DNA from: an uncultured Lachnospiraceae bacterium
GTDB taxonomy: Bacteria > Bacillota > Clostridia > Lachnospirales > Lachnospiraceae
Assembly (NCBI GenBank): GCA_910584915.1
Contig: CAJUDM010000022.1
Span: 16,240 to 80,239, forward strand
Direction: 5' to 3'
DNA length: 64,000 bases
The translations under genes were made by a program, and so were the position numbers. Below, one piece after another: positions 8,301 to 16,853 of the stretch. Position 1 is the stretch's first letter. Each line of letters opens with the position of its first letter. The notes beneath the pieces are model-generated. The model was not told the origin of the DNA. It searched no databases and worked only from the letters and a program-made list of their open reading frames with translations.

Positions 8301-10388
8301 CTAACTCTCCTTCGTAAACTCGATTGTTCTCTCTATCGTTTTCTCCGTGCTGGTTCCCGGCTTCTCCACCGGATTTCCCGCTTCATCCACTCCCTGTGTG
8401 GGCTCCGTGGTATTCGTGTAGCGAAACGTGATCTTACCTGTCGCGGATTTGATCCCCGTATAGTTGACCGCCACCGGGAAAGACGCCGTCTCCGTATCTA
8501 AAAGCCTCGTTCCGTCCGCCGTCTCGATCGTCACCTTCACCTTTGTCCCGTCCCTGTACTCCGGATCCTCCGCCGCCGTAGGACCGGTGATATTGCCGCT
8601 GTAGCTGTAAGTCTCCGCCTTGCCGCCCATACTGATCTTAATATCGATGGCAGTCCCCGGATCCACAAAGGAACCTACCGAATAACTCTGATAGCATACC
8701 TGCCCTTCAGGGTAATCCTCGCTGTTCATCTGCCCTACTGTGCCGAGCCCGAGCCCCGCCTCGATCAACATCGCCAGAACTTCATCTTCCTCTCTGCCCA
8801 TCAGTTCCGGCACCCTGATCTTGGAATCCTCCGCGCCGGTACTCACAACGATCGTTACAGCCGAGCCTTTCGGCGCCTTCGTGCCGCTCTCCGGGCTCTG
8901 GGAGATCACAATATTATTTTCCACCGTGGAGGATGAACTCTCACTGCGGTTGACCACGAAACCGGCTTTCTCCAGCGTATTCTTCGCCTCCTCGTAGGTG
9001 ATGCCGGTGGCTTTCGGCACACTCACACCCTCCGTGCCCGCGCTGACCGTCAGCGTGATCACCGTACCGGGATCCACCATGATCCCCTCCTCCACGGATG
9101 CGCTGATGACCTGATTCTGGGGATAGGCAGCGTTCTCCACATACTTGAGTTCTACCCTCAGCCCCATCTTCTCCAACCTTTCCTGCGCCGTTTTCACTGC
9201 CATACTGGTGACATCTATCATTTCGACCTGCTGCGTCTGCTCTTCCTGTCCCGTCTCATCCCCGTTTTTGCCGCTCAGATGAAAGAGCCCGAGAGCCCTT
9301 CCCACCAGCACGATCACAATGCAGCCGATGATGAGCGCAGCCACAATGGCCAGAACAGTTGTGATCTTCTCCATGCGGGGATCGTAATCTTCATCGTAAT
9401 CCTCTTCCTCCTCTTCCCCGCCGTCCGTGTATCTCCTGTTGAGCCGCATGGACTCTTCCATATTGTCCTTCGCCGCCGAAGCCCTTTTGATCCGCTCCAT
9501 CTCCCTCTCCGTGATCATGCGGGTGGACGCCTTCCTGTCAGGCTCCATCACTTTCACAAAGTCTTCGTCGGGATTGAGGAGAGACTGCTTCAGGTCATCG
9601 ATCAGTTCCGCCATGGACTGATACCTGCGGTCAGGGCTCTTCTGGCAGCATTTGAACACGATCTGCTCCACGCTGACCGGAATCTCCGGCACATATTCCC
9701 GCGGGGAAGGCAGTTCCTCCTGAATATGTTTTATAGCGATCGCCACAGTCGTCTCCCCGTTAAATGGAACCCTGCCCGTGAGCATCTCAAACATGGTGAT
9801 ACCGAGAGAATAAATATCACTCTTCTCATCGCTGTAGCCGCCCCTCGCCTGCTCCGGCGATGTATAATGGACAGACCCCATCACATTGGAGGTGATCGTA
9901 TTGCTGGTGGCAGCTTTCGCGATGCCGAAGTCCGTCACCTTCACCTTGCCCTCTTTGGAGATCATGATATTCTGAGGCTTGATGTCTCTGTGAATGATAT
10001 GGTTATTATGGGCAGCCTCGATGCCCATGGAAACCTGAATTGCTATACTGATGGCCTCCTTGACGGAAAGCCTCGCTTTCTTTTCAATATACTTTTTTAA
10101 GGTAATGCCCTCTACCATTTCCATGACGAAATAGTAGATACCGTTCTCCTCCCCCACATCATAGACGTTCACGATGTTGGGATGCATCAGCCCCGCCGCG
10201 GCCTGCGCCTCCGTCCGAAACTTGGAGACAAAGTTCGCATTCTCGGAAAATTCCTGTTTCAATACCTTGATCGCCACAAATCTGTTGAGTTTATGACATT
10301 TCGCTTTATAGACATCAGACATGCCGCCGGTTCCGATCTTTTCCAAAATCTCGTAGCGGTCCCCTATCATCATTCCAATTTTTATCAT
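8301..10388 (-). CDS. pknB: PASTA-domain serine/threonine protein kinase
   Basis: Membrane kinase of the PknB/PrkC/Stk1 family that senses cell-wall fragments and phosphorylates division, wall and translation proteins. 695 residues: kinase domain about 10-270 with GTGGMSDVYKA, VAIKVLK, the catalytic HRDIKPQN near 135 and DFG near 155; juxtamembrane acidic linker to about 345; one membrane helix (about 350-372); then three PASTA repeats (about 395-595); and a Thr-rich extracellular tail. It is paired with the phosphatase gene stp just upstream. Confidence 0.95.
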   Translation of the reverse strand: MIKIGMMIGDRYEILEKIGTGGMSDVYKAKCHKLNRFVAIKVLKQEFSENANFVSKFRTEAQAAAGLMHPNIVNVYDVGEENGIYYFVMEMVEGITLKKYIEKKARLSVKEAISIAIQVSMGIEAAHNNHIIHRDIKPQNIMISKEGKVKVTDFGIAKAATSNTITSNVMGSVHYTSPEQARGGYSDEKSDIYSLGITMFEMLTGRVPFNGETTVAIAIKHIQEELPSPREYVPEIPVSVEQIVFKCCQKSPDRRYQSMAELIDDLKQSLLNPDEDFVKVMEPDRKASTRMITEREMERIKRASAAKDNMEESMRLNRRYTDGGEEEEEDYDEDYDPRMEKITTVLAIVAALIIGCIVIVLVGRALGLFHLSGKNGDETGQEEQTQQVEMIDVTSMAVKTAQERLEKMGLRVELKYVENAAYPQNQVISASVEEGIMVDPGTVITLTVSAGTEGVSVPKATGITYEEAKNTLEKAGFVVNRSESSSSTVENNIVISQSPESGTKAPKGSAVTIVVSTGAEDSKIRVPELMGREEDEVLAMLIEAGLGLGTVGQMNSEDYPEGQVCYQSYSVGSFVDPGTAIDIKISMGGKAETYSYSGNITGPTAAEDPEYRDGTKVKVTIETADGTRLLDTETASFPVAVNYTGIKSATGKITFRYTNTTEPTQGVDEAGNPVEKPGTSTEKTIERTIEFTKES

Positions 10389-10499
10389 GTTTATACTCCA
10401 TTAACCCACAATCTGCAGGTCCGCGGTATCACAGACCTGCGAGCGAAGGCACCGTTGCCGCCTTCACATCCCGACCGCGCCCGCAGAGCGCGGCAAACA
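10389..10499. other. Spacer between stp and pknB with inverted repeats
   Basis: In most relatives stp and pknB nearly touch; here 111 nt separate them. The spacer contains CAGGTC/GACCTG arms 12 nt apart and other G/C-rich inverted segments. Its function is unknown. Confidence 0.35.
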
Positions 10500-11228
10500 T
10501 CAAATATCCGGCTCGATCAGGATCAGGGAGATATTGTCCCTGCCTCCGTTCAAGTTCGCAACTCTTACAAGAGCTTCCGCCTTTTCCATGATGTCGCGCT
10601 GGGCATTTACTATCATTCTTATTTCTTCATCCTCCAGCATATTACTGAGTCCGTCAGAGCACAGCAGGATAATGTCCCCCTTCTGCAGTTCCACCTCATA
10701 GAAATCGGCTAAAACCGCATAGGTAACCCCTACCGCCCTTGTAATAATATTCTTATTCGGATGAGTTCTGGCACTCTCTCTGTCTAATCCCCCCATCCGG
10801 ATCATTTCCTCCACAAGCGAGTGGTCCGTCGTGATCTGTCTTATACTTTTTCCGTTTACGATATAAAGACGGCTGTCGCCCACATTGCCAACCTTCAGGC
10901 ATTTTCCGTAGATCGTCGCCACAACGACCGTGGTACCCATGCCTTCCAGATCCCTGTTTTCATTGGAAAGTTCAAAAATACCCGCGTTCGCCTTATTGAT
11001 AGCACTCTGCAGTATCCTCTCCGGGCTTTTTTCGGCGGAAGCCTCCGCCTCCCGGCATATCGTATCCACCGCATAGCGCGAAGCATAATCCCCCGCTTTA
11101 TGGCCGCCCATGCCATCGGCGATCATAAACAGGTTCGGCAGATTTCCAACCGGCAGTTCCGAGGAAAATACCACATCCTGATTCAATTGTCTCCGTTTCC
11201 CCTTATCCGATAAGGAGGCTGTCTTCAT
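10500..11228 (-). CDS. stp: PP2C-family serine/threonine phosphatase
   Basis: Metal-dependent phosphatase that reverses PknB phosphorylation. 242 residues from ATG 11228 (MKTASLSDKGKRRQLNQD), which matches the family length and N-terminus; the frame is open to 11339, but that extension looks like non-coding sequence. PP2C motifs are present: NQD near residue 17, IADGMGGHKAGD near 38, GTTVVVA near 95, VGDSRLY near 115, CSDGLSNML near 190 and GGRDNIS near 229. It lies upstream of pknB on the same strand. Confidence 0.93.
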   Translation of the reverse strand: MKTASLSDKGKRRQLNQDVVFSSELPVGNLPNLFMIADGMGGHKAGDYASRYAVDTICREAEASAEKSPERILQSAINKANAGIFELSNENRDLEGMGTTVVVATIYGKCLKVGNVGDSRLYIVNGKSIRQITTDHSLVEEMIRMGGLDRESARTHPNKNIITRAVGVTYAVLADFYEVELQKGDIILLCSDGLSNMLEDEEIRMIVNAQRDIMEKAEALVRVANLNGGRDNISLILIEPDI

Positions 11229-11384
11229 CAACGCCCTGTTCCCCCTGAAGCTGTATCTGCTGACTGTACCACAGACAGATATTTCTCTGCTGTAACACCA
11301 CAGCCTGCGCGAAACACCTGTCCACGCACCACAATGCAAAACCGCGCCCGGCGCTTCTCTGCAAACTGCTGTCTACAAATTAAA

Positions 11385-11413
11385 ATACTACCACATAAAT
11401 GGAAAAGGGGCAA
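11385..11413 (-). promoter_or_regulatory. Predicted promoter of stp-pknB-rsgA
   Basis: Minus-strand TTGCCC (11413-11408), 17-nt spacer, TAGTAT (11390-11385) preceded by TGG, i.e. an extended -10. It lies downstream of the MITE, so stp-pknB could be transcribed independently of rlmN. Confidence 0.45.
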
Positions 11414-11554
11414 GAAAAATCCAAATCCTGCCACCTTTTTGTAACAGTTCAGCATAAAAAATCCCCAATGGATCCGCTCTGCTCCTGATCTGTCACTCTC
11501 TATTCATCCTATTTTACCAGATTTTGTCTGAAATATGTACGGTTCAGAGCATTT

Positions 11555-11600
11555 TATTCCCGCGGGCAATGAGCCAGGTGCCGTGTCTGCGGTGCATGCC
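11555..11600 (-). repeat. Partial copy of the dispersed palindromic element
   Basis: TATTCCCGCGGGCAATGAGC followed by CAGGTG matches one end of the element seen at 23421, 46057 and 53248 (TATTCTTGCGAGCAACGAGCC and variants). The opposite conserved end (GGCAGTCGCC) is not found, so the copy is truncated or decayed. Confidence 0.45.
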
Positions 11601-11639
11601 GCTACCCCGTACCTGAACAGGGATCTTCCGCACAGGGTA

Positions 11640-11805
11640 CTAGTACTGCATTGCGGAAATAACGGTGAAAATCAGTGCCCGATATTTGTGTCAGGGCAAG
11701 GCGGAAGAAGGAGGCGATGCGGTGGCATCGTTGACTGATGACAACGCAGCAATGACGCAAAGAGTGGGGGCTGAGTTCACCGAAATTTCCGCAGGGTAGT
11801 ACTAG
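11640..11805 (+). mobile_element. 166-bp MITE-like element, copy 1
   Basis: Starts CTAGTACT and ends AGTACTAG. The terminal 35 bp are inverted copies of each other with mismatches; shared blocks are TAGTACT, TGCGGAAAT and GGTGAA. An almost identical copy (4 differences in 166 bp) lies in opposite orientation at 35576-35741. No open frame of note. The end of the element supplies the TAG stop codon of rlmN. CTAG at each end may be the target duplication or part of the element. Confidence 0.85.
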
Positions 11806-12845
11806 CCGCGCCCGGCGCTGTCATAATTTCTGCGCAGCTGCCCGCAGGCGCCGTCAATGTCCCGCCCCATCTCCCGCCGCAGTGTCACATTGATGCCGGC
11901 ATCCTCAAGTTTTTTCTGAAACATTCTGACTGCCTCTTTGCCCGACGCGGTATATTTTCTCTCCCTGACAGGGTTCACCGGGATCAGATTGACATGCGCA
12001 TGGAGCGCGGATGCCAGGCCGATCAGTCCTTCGGCGTCCTCCCGCGTATCGTTCACGCCGCCTGCAAGGGCATACTCAAAAGTGATACGCCGCCCTGTCC
12101 TCTCAAAATAGTACCGGCAGGCTTCCATCAGTTCAGCGATACTGTATCTCTCCGCGATGGGCATCAACTGTCTCCGCTTTTCATCGCTCACGCCGTGGAG
12201 GGACAGCGCCAGTGTGATCTGCAGGCCTTCCTCCGCCAGCTTCTTTATCTCAGGCACCAGCCCGCAGGTGGAGACGGTAATGCTGCGTTTACTGATATGC
12301 AGCCCCTTATCGTCCGTCAGCATCCTGATAAAACGCAACAGATTCTCCCGGTTATCCAAAGGCTCCCCTATGCCCATGACCACCACATTCGACACCCGCT
12401 CACCGGTATATCGTATGATGCCGTAAACCTGCTCTAACATCTCCGCCGCGGTCAGATTCCTGACAAGCCCGCCCAACGTGGAGGCGCAGAACTTACAACC
12501 CATCCGACAGCCCACCTGGGAGGAGATGCAGACCGAATTGCCGTGGTGATATCTCATCAGCACGCTCTCCACCAGATTGTGATCCGGCAGTTCAAACAAA
12601 AATTTTTTTGTGCCGTCCGTTTTGGATTCCTGCACCTTCACCGGCTTAAGCGTTGTCAGGGAAAACCGCTCCCCACAGCTCTCCCGCAAAGAAAATGACA
12701 GATTTGTCATTTCCGAAAAATCCCGCGCCAGCTTTTTGTGCATCCACTCATAGAGCTGCAAAGCGCGGAATTTCTTCTCTCCCATTTTTTCCATCTCGTC
12801 CTGCAGTTCCGGCAGGATGAGGGATCTTATATCTGTTTTACTCAT
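11802..12845 (-). CDS. rlmN: Dual-specificity 23S rRNA A2503 / tRNA A37 C2-methyltransferase
   Basis: Radical SAM enzyme that methylates C2 of A2503 in 23S rRNA and of A37 in tRNA. 347 residues: N-terminal helical domain, CRMGCKFC cluster motif near residue 113-120, GMGEPL near 160, and the C-terminal catalytic Cys in DIDGACGQLRR. Length is normal. The final stop codon TAG is formed by the terminus of the MITE, so the last residues (after QLRRNYD) may differ from those of relatives. Confidence 0.95.
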   Translation of the reverse strand: MSKTDIRSLILPELQDEMEKMGEKKFRALQLYEWMHKKLARDFSEMTNLSFSLRESCGERFSLTTLKPVKVQESKTDGTKKFLFELPDHNLVESVLMRYHHGNSVCISSQVGCRMGCKFCASTLGGLVRNLTAAEMLEQVYGIIRYTGERVSNVVVMGIGEPLDNRENLLRFIRMLTDDKGLHISKRSITVSTCGLVPEIKKLAEEGLQITLALSLHGVSDEKRRQLMPIAERYSIAELMEACRYYFERTGRRITFEYALAGGVNDTREDAEGLIGLASALHAHVNLIPVNPVRERKYTASGKEAVRMFQKKLEDAGINVTLRREMGRDIDGACGQLRRNYDSAGRG

Positions 12846-12920
12846 ATCTGCTTCCTGTAACCAACAACATCAAAGGAGTTTCTGAACTTTTTAAATGACA
12901 TGACATTACATGCAAAACCC

Positions 12921-14273
12921 TCACAGTTCTCTCCTCATCCTCGCCAAAAAGAACCCGTCGCACTGATGTATCCCCGGCACAAGCTGCAGGGTTCCTCCCT
13001 CCGCCTCCCCGCATCTGAGCGCTTCCGGCAGATACGGATTCAGGCTCTCTCTCTCAAGCGGAAACTCCCCGCACATCCATCGGACCTGCTCCTCGTTTTC
13101 CTCCGGACGGACCGTACAGGTACTGTACAGGATGATGCCGCCTCGTTTTACATATCGCCAGCAGGTTTTTATGATCTCCCGCTGAAGCTTTACAAGCTCC
13201 GCAAGTCCCTCCCTCGTCACATGGTACTTGATATCCCGCTTTTTACCCAGAATACCGAGGCCTGAACAGGGCACATCCAGATACAGCACATCCGCCCTTG
13301 CCTCCATTTCACTGTCAAAAACACGTGCATCCCACACTTTTACCTTCAGGTTTCCCGCCTTCATCCTCACGGCGTTCTCACGGATCAGCGCCGCTTTCTC
13401 CTCTGAGATATCTCTGGCCTCCACCATACCGCTCCCTCTCAGCTTACAGACAGCATGAAGGCTTTTCCCCCCCGGCGCGGCACAGACATCCAGCACAAAA
13501 TCCCCCTCTTTTATCCCGGCGCATTCCGCCACCAGCATGGAGCTTAAATCCTGCACTGTCACAAGCCCCTCCGAAAAACCGGGAAGCCCCTGCAGTCCCT
13601 CCAGATTCCGGCAGTTCCACGCATAGGGAAGGCAGGGATGCCTCTCACAGACGATCCCCTTTTCCTCCCACTCTTTTACAAGTTCCTGCTGTGCCGCCGG
13701 GGAAATATCCTCCGACATCCGCAGGCTCACCGGCCTCACATCGAGCAGCGCACGGCACATCTCCTCCGTCCGCTCCCTGCCATAGTCCCTCTCCCAGATG
13801 TCTATCAGCAGTTCCGGCATCGAGTACCGGACTGAAAGCGCTTTCCGCCAGTTCTTTTCCGGATCGGGATAAACGATCTTCTCCCTGTTTCTTGCGATAT
13901 TCCGCAAAACACCGTTGACAAAGCCCTTTAACGACTGAAAACGCCTCTTCTGTGCCAGGCGCACAGCCTCATTGCAGACGGCGTTATCCGGCACCGCATC
14001 CATATAAAAAAGCTGATAGACGCTCATACGCATCAGTTGTCTGATCAGCGGTTTCATCTTAGATACGGGAACACTGGAAAACTGATCCAGTATATAGTCA
14101 AGCTCTATCCGGCGCTCCAGAGTCCCCTCAGTCACCCGCTTGATGAACGCCTTCTCACGAAGAGGCAGGTAATCATACTTCTGAAGCACCTGCCTCATGA
14201 ACAGACTGTCAAATCCATCCTCTTTTTCCATCCCCAGCAGGCTGTCCAGTATAATCTCTCTTGTATTTTCCAC
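12921..14273 (-). CDS. rsmB: 16S rRNA (cytosine-967-C5)-methyltransferase
   Basis: SAM-dependent m5C methyltransferase. 450 residues: NusB-like RNA-binding domain (about 1-145), then a Rossmann methyltransferase domain with VLDVCAAPGGKSLHA near 260, DVPCSGLGILGKKRDIKY near 320-340 (motif IV PCSG) and the catalytic YSTCTVRPEENE near 390. I start it at GTG 14273, where TAGTG couples it to the upstream gene's stop; the longer open frame to 14675 is out of frame with, and overlaps, that real gene. Confidence 0.94.
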   Translation of the reverse strand: MENTREIILDSLLGMEKEDGFDSLFMRQVLQKYDYLPLREKAFIKRVTEGTLERRIELDYILDQFSSVPVSKMKPLIRQLMRMSVYQLFYMDAVPDNAVCNEAVRLAQKRRFQSLKGFVNGVLRNIARNREKIVYPDPEKNWRKALSVRYSMPELLIDIWERDYGRERTEEMCRALLDVRPVSLRMSEDISPAAQQELVKEWEEKGIVCERHPCLPYAWNCRNLEGLQGLPGFSEGLVTVQDLSSMLVAECAGIKEGDFVLDVCAAPGGKSLHAVCKLRGSGMVEARDISEEKAALIRENAVRMKAGNLKVKVWDARVFDSEMEARADVLYLDVPCSGLGILGKKRDIKYHVTREGLAELVKLQREIIKTCWRYVKRGGIILYSTCTVRPEENEEQVRWMCGEFPLERESLNPYLPEALRCGEAEGGTLQLVPGIHQCDGFFLARMRREL

Positions 14274-14995
14274 TAATCTCTGTCCCTTCCGCCTCTGCCG
14301 CCAAACAGGAGAACAAGCCTCAGGAGCTGCAAAATGGAGGAAGCCGCCGCAGCCACATAGGTCAGCGCCGCCGCTCCCAAAACCTTGCGCACATGCCCCA
14401 CTTCCTGCTGTCCCAAAATGCCGTACTGGGACAACATCCGCATGGCCCTGTCGGAAGCATTGAACTCCACCGGCAGCGTCACGATCTGGAACAGGACCGC
14501 CGCCGAAAATACCCAGATACCAATCTGGGCAAGCAGGGATCCCGTCCCTCCGAAGATCACCCCGAGTATAATGAGCGGAAGTCCCAGCCTGCTCCCGATA
14601 TTTGCCGCAGGGACAAGGGTGGAACGGATCTTTAAGGGCGCGTATCCCTTCTGATGCTGCACCGCGTGCCCGCACTCATGCGCCGCAACGCCGATCGCCG
14701 CCACGGAATTGCTGGCGTACACCGCATCCGACAGGCGCAGCACTTTGGCTGAGGGGTCATAATGATCCGTCAGATTCCCCCTGACATGCTCCACACGCAC
14801 ATCGTAGATGCCGTTCTGGTTCAGGATCCGTTTCGCCGCCTCCGCGCCCGTCATGCCGCTCATGCTCCGCACCCGGGAATATTTGCTGTAGGTGCTGTTC
14901 ACTTTGGCGCTCGCCGCCATACACAGCACCGCGCCGATCAAAACCAGAATATATGTCCAGTCCATATAATAGCCGTATCCAAAACCGTATCCCAT
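14273..14995 (-). CDS. YugP-type membrane zinc metallopeptidase
   Basis: Predicted membrane peptidase of the YugP family (neutral zinc metallopeptidase); physiological substrate unknown. 240 residues: N-terminal membrane segment (about 12-27), zinc motif HECGHAVQHQKGYAPL near residue 108-123, then two or three hydrophobic segments (about 130-175 and 210-230). Between fmt and rsmB, as in many Clostridia; its TAG stop shares a base with the rsmB GTG. Confidence 0.9.
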   Translation of the reverse strand: MGYGFGYGYYMDWTYILVLIGAVLCMAASAKVNSTYSKYSRVRSMSGMTGAEAAKRILNQNGIYDVRVEHVRGNLTDHYDPSAKVLRLSDAVYASNSVAAIGVAAHECGHAVQHQKGYAPLKIRSTLVPAANIGSRLGLPLIILGVIFGGTGSLLAQIGIWVFSAAVLFQIVTLPVEFNASDRAMRMLSQYGILGQQEVGHVRKVLGAAALTYVAAAASSILQLLRLVLLFGGRGGRDRD

Positions 14996-15118
14996 CTTTT
15001 TCCTCCCTATCCGGCAGGATCCCCGGCTGTGACACGCGTGTCACAGCAGAGTCCCCGCCCTCTCACTGTACCGTCTCTGCCCGTTCATCCGCTTCACAGA
15101 CTTCCAGAAATTCTCCTG

Positions 15119-16099
15119 TTATTCAAGAATCTCGCCTTCCTTCACCTGATATCCCAGAAGGAAATCCTTTACAGGCATCCGTTTTTTTCCCTCCAGCTGC
15201 ACTTCCCTCAGGATAAGGATATCCTTTCCGGTCTGCACATGGATGCTGTCCTTCGTGACAAGAACGATCTCTCCGGGCTGCACCATATTCTTTTCCCCGA
15301 TATGCTTAAACAGCCCGTTATGGGCGCCTCCCTCTCTCTGCTCCTGCCTGAAAACCTCCGCCTTCCAGATCTTCATGCTTTTTCCCCTGCATGTACAGAA
15401 CGCGCTGGGCCAGGGATTCATGCCCCGGATCAGGCGCTCCAACACCTCCGCATCCTTCTCCCAGTCTATTCTGCCCATTTCCTTGCGCAGCATACGCACG
15501 TGGGTGGCATCCTCCTCCTGCTGTTTTACCGGAATGATATCCCCCGCCTCAATCCTGGGCAGCGTTTTCACCAGAAGCTGCGCGCCCAGCACACTCAATT
15601 TTTCAAAGAGGCTGCCGCCGGTGTCCTCCCTCTCCACAGGGATTGCCTTCATTGTAAGGATATCGCCGGTATCCATCCCCTCGTCCATCTGCATGATCGT
15701 CACGCCGGTCACATCGTCCCCGTTTAAGATGGCGTACTGTATCGGCGACGCCCCTCTGTATTTTGGCAGGAGCGATGCGTGGATATTGACACAGCCGTAT
15801 TTCGGCATCTCCAGTATCTCTTTTGACAGGATCTGCCCGAACGCCGCCACCACAAAAATATCCGCTCTGTATTTCCTCAACTCTTCCACAGCCTCCGGCT
15901 CCTTGATCCTTGCCGGCTGTAAAACCGTGAGCCCGTGCGCTAAAGCGCACTCCTTGACAGGAGAAAACTGCACTTTCCGCTCTCTCCCTTTCTGCTTATC
16001 CGGCTGCGTCACCACCGCAGTGATCTCATGCCCTGCCTCGATCAGCGCTTTAAGCGCTCCCACCGCAAAGTCCGGTGTTCCCATAAAAACAATCTTCAT
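15119..16099 (-). CDS. fmt: Methionyl-tRNA formyltransferase
   Basis: Formylates Met-tRNAi using 10-formyl-THF. 326 residues: starts MKIVFMGTPDFAVGALKAL; catalytic region VNIHASLLPKYRGASPIQYAIL near 108-130 with the essential Asn and His; ITIMQMDEGMDTGDIL near 140; C-terminal tRNA-binding domain from about residue 205. It follows def on the same strand, the normal pairing for translation initiation and its reversal. Confidence 0.96.
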   Translation of the reverse strand: MKIVFMGTPDFAVGALKALIEAGHEITAVVTQPDKQKGRERKVQFSPVKECALAHGLTVLQPARIKEPEAVEELRKYRADIFVVAAFGQILSKEILEMPKYGCVNIHASLLPKYRGASPIQYAILNGDDVTGVTIMQMDEGMDTGDILTMKAIPVEREDTGGSLFEKLSVLGAQLLVKTLPRIEAGDIIPVKQQEEDATHVRMLRKEMGRIDWEKDAEVLERLIRGMNPWPSAFCTCRGKSMKIWKAEVFRQEQREGGAHNGLFKHIGEKNMVQPGEIVLVTKDSIHVQTGKDILILREVQLEGKKRMPVKDFLLGYQVKEGEILE

Positions 16100-16212
16100 A
16101 CCTGTTTTACCCTTTGCCTCTTACTTCCATCCCGCAGGCGCTTTACCGCTGCGCCATATCCGATGAAACCGTTACCTGTACGACACTCCTGCCTTCCGGC
16201 GCCTCTGTACGC

Positions 16213-16701
16213 CTAAGCCTCCTCCTCTTCCTCCTGCAGTTCCTCCACATCCATCAGCCTTCCCTCCACCTTTTCCACATAGAGGTGCCCGTCCAGATGA
16301 TCGTATTCGTGACAGATCGCCCTTGCCAGAAGTTCTTCCCCCTCCAGCTCAAAATATTCCATCTTTTCATTGTAAGCCGCTATCTTCACATAATTTGGCC
16401 TTGTCACAACGCCGGTCTTTCCGGGTACGCTCAGGCAGCCTTCCTGCCCCTTTTGTTCTCCGGAAGTCTCCAGGATCTTAGGATTTACAAAAATATAGGG
16501 ATCTTCTCCCGTCACATCCACCACAAAGATCCGCTTCAGTACACCCACCTGTGCCGCCGCCAGCCCCACGCCGTTCGCCTCGTACATGGTATCCAGCATA
16601 TCTTCTATCAGCTCCGCCGTTCTCGGGGTGATCTCCTTCACTTCCTTGCTGATCTTGCCGAGGATCGCGTCCCCCTGTTCCCTTACATTTCTCAGTGCCA
16701 T
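16213..16701 (-). CDS. def: Peptide deformylase
   Basis: Removes the N-formyl group from new proteins. 162 residues from ATG 16701, which has GGAGG 6 nt upstream; the frame is open to 16806, but the added residues lack family similarity. Motifs: GVGLAAAQVG near residue 45, EGCLSVPG near 88 and the metal-binding QEYDHLDG-type motif, here CHEYDHLDG near 130. A short acidic tail (EELQEEEEEA) ends the protein. Confidence 0.95.
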   Translation of the reverse strand: MALRNVREQGDAILGKISKEVKEITPRTAELIEDMLDTMYEANGVGLAAAQVGVLKRIFVVDVTGEDPYIFVNPKILETSGEQKGQEGCLSVPGKTGVVTRPNYVKIAAYNEKMEYFELEGEELLARAICHEYDHLDGHLYVEKVEGRLMDVEELQEEEEEA

Positions 16702-16853
16702 CTTCCGCCTCCACTCCCTGTTTTGTGCCTGTATCAGTATTATTTTCCTCTTTGCGCCGCCGGATGCCCTGATAAGAGTATCCCGGCTGATCATTGTCCC
16801 GATCAATACATAGTATAATACAAATCATATTATACAATATAATTTATCCCATC

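Larger units (their letters stand above)
11229..11639. other. Leader region of the stp-pknB-rsgA unit
   Basis: Contains the predicted stp promoter (11385-11413) and, near 11555-11600, a partial match to the dispersed palindromic element (TATTCCCGCGGGCAATGAGC). No convincing gene was found. An open frame of 75 codons at 11228-11455 has no supporting features. Confidence 0.4.

Noticed and set aside
9279..10100. Plus-strand open frame of 273 codons opposite pknB
   Set aside because: Histidine- and arginine-rich shadow of the kinase gene; no ribosome site and no recognisable domain.
16114..16818. Plus-strand open frame of 234 codons over def
   Set aside because: It is the antisense shadow of def and fmt leader sequence; the minus-strand protein has all deformylase motifs.
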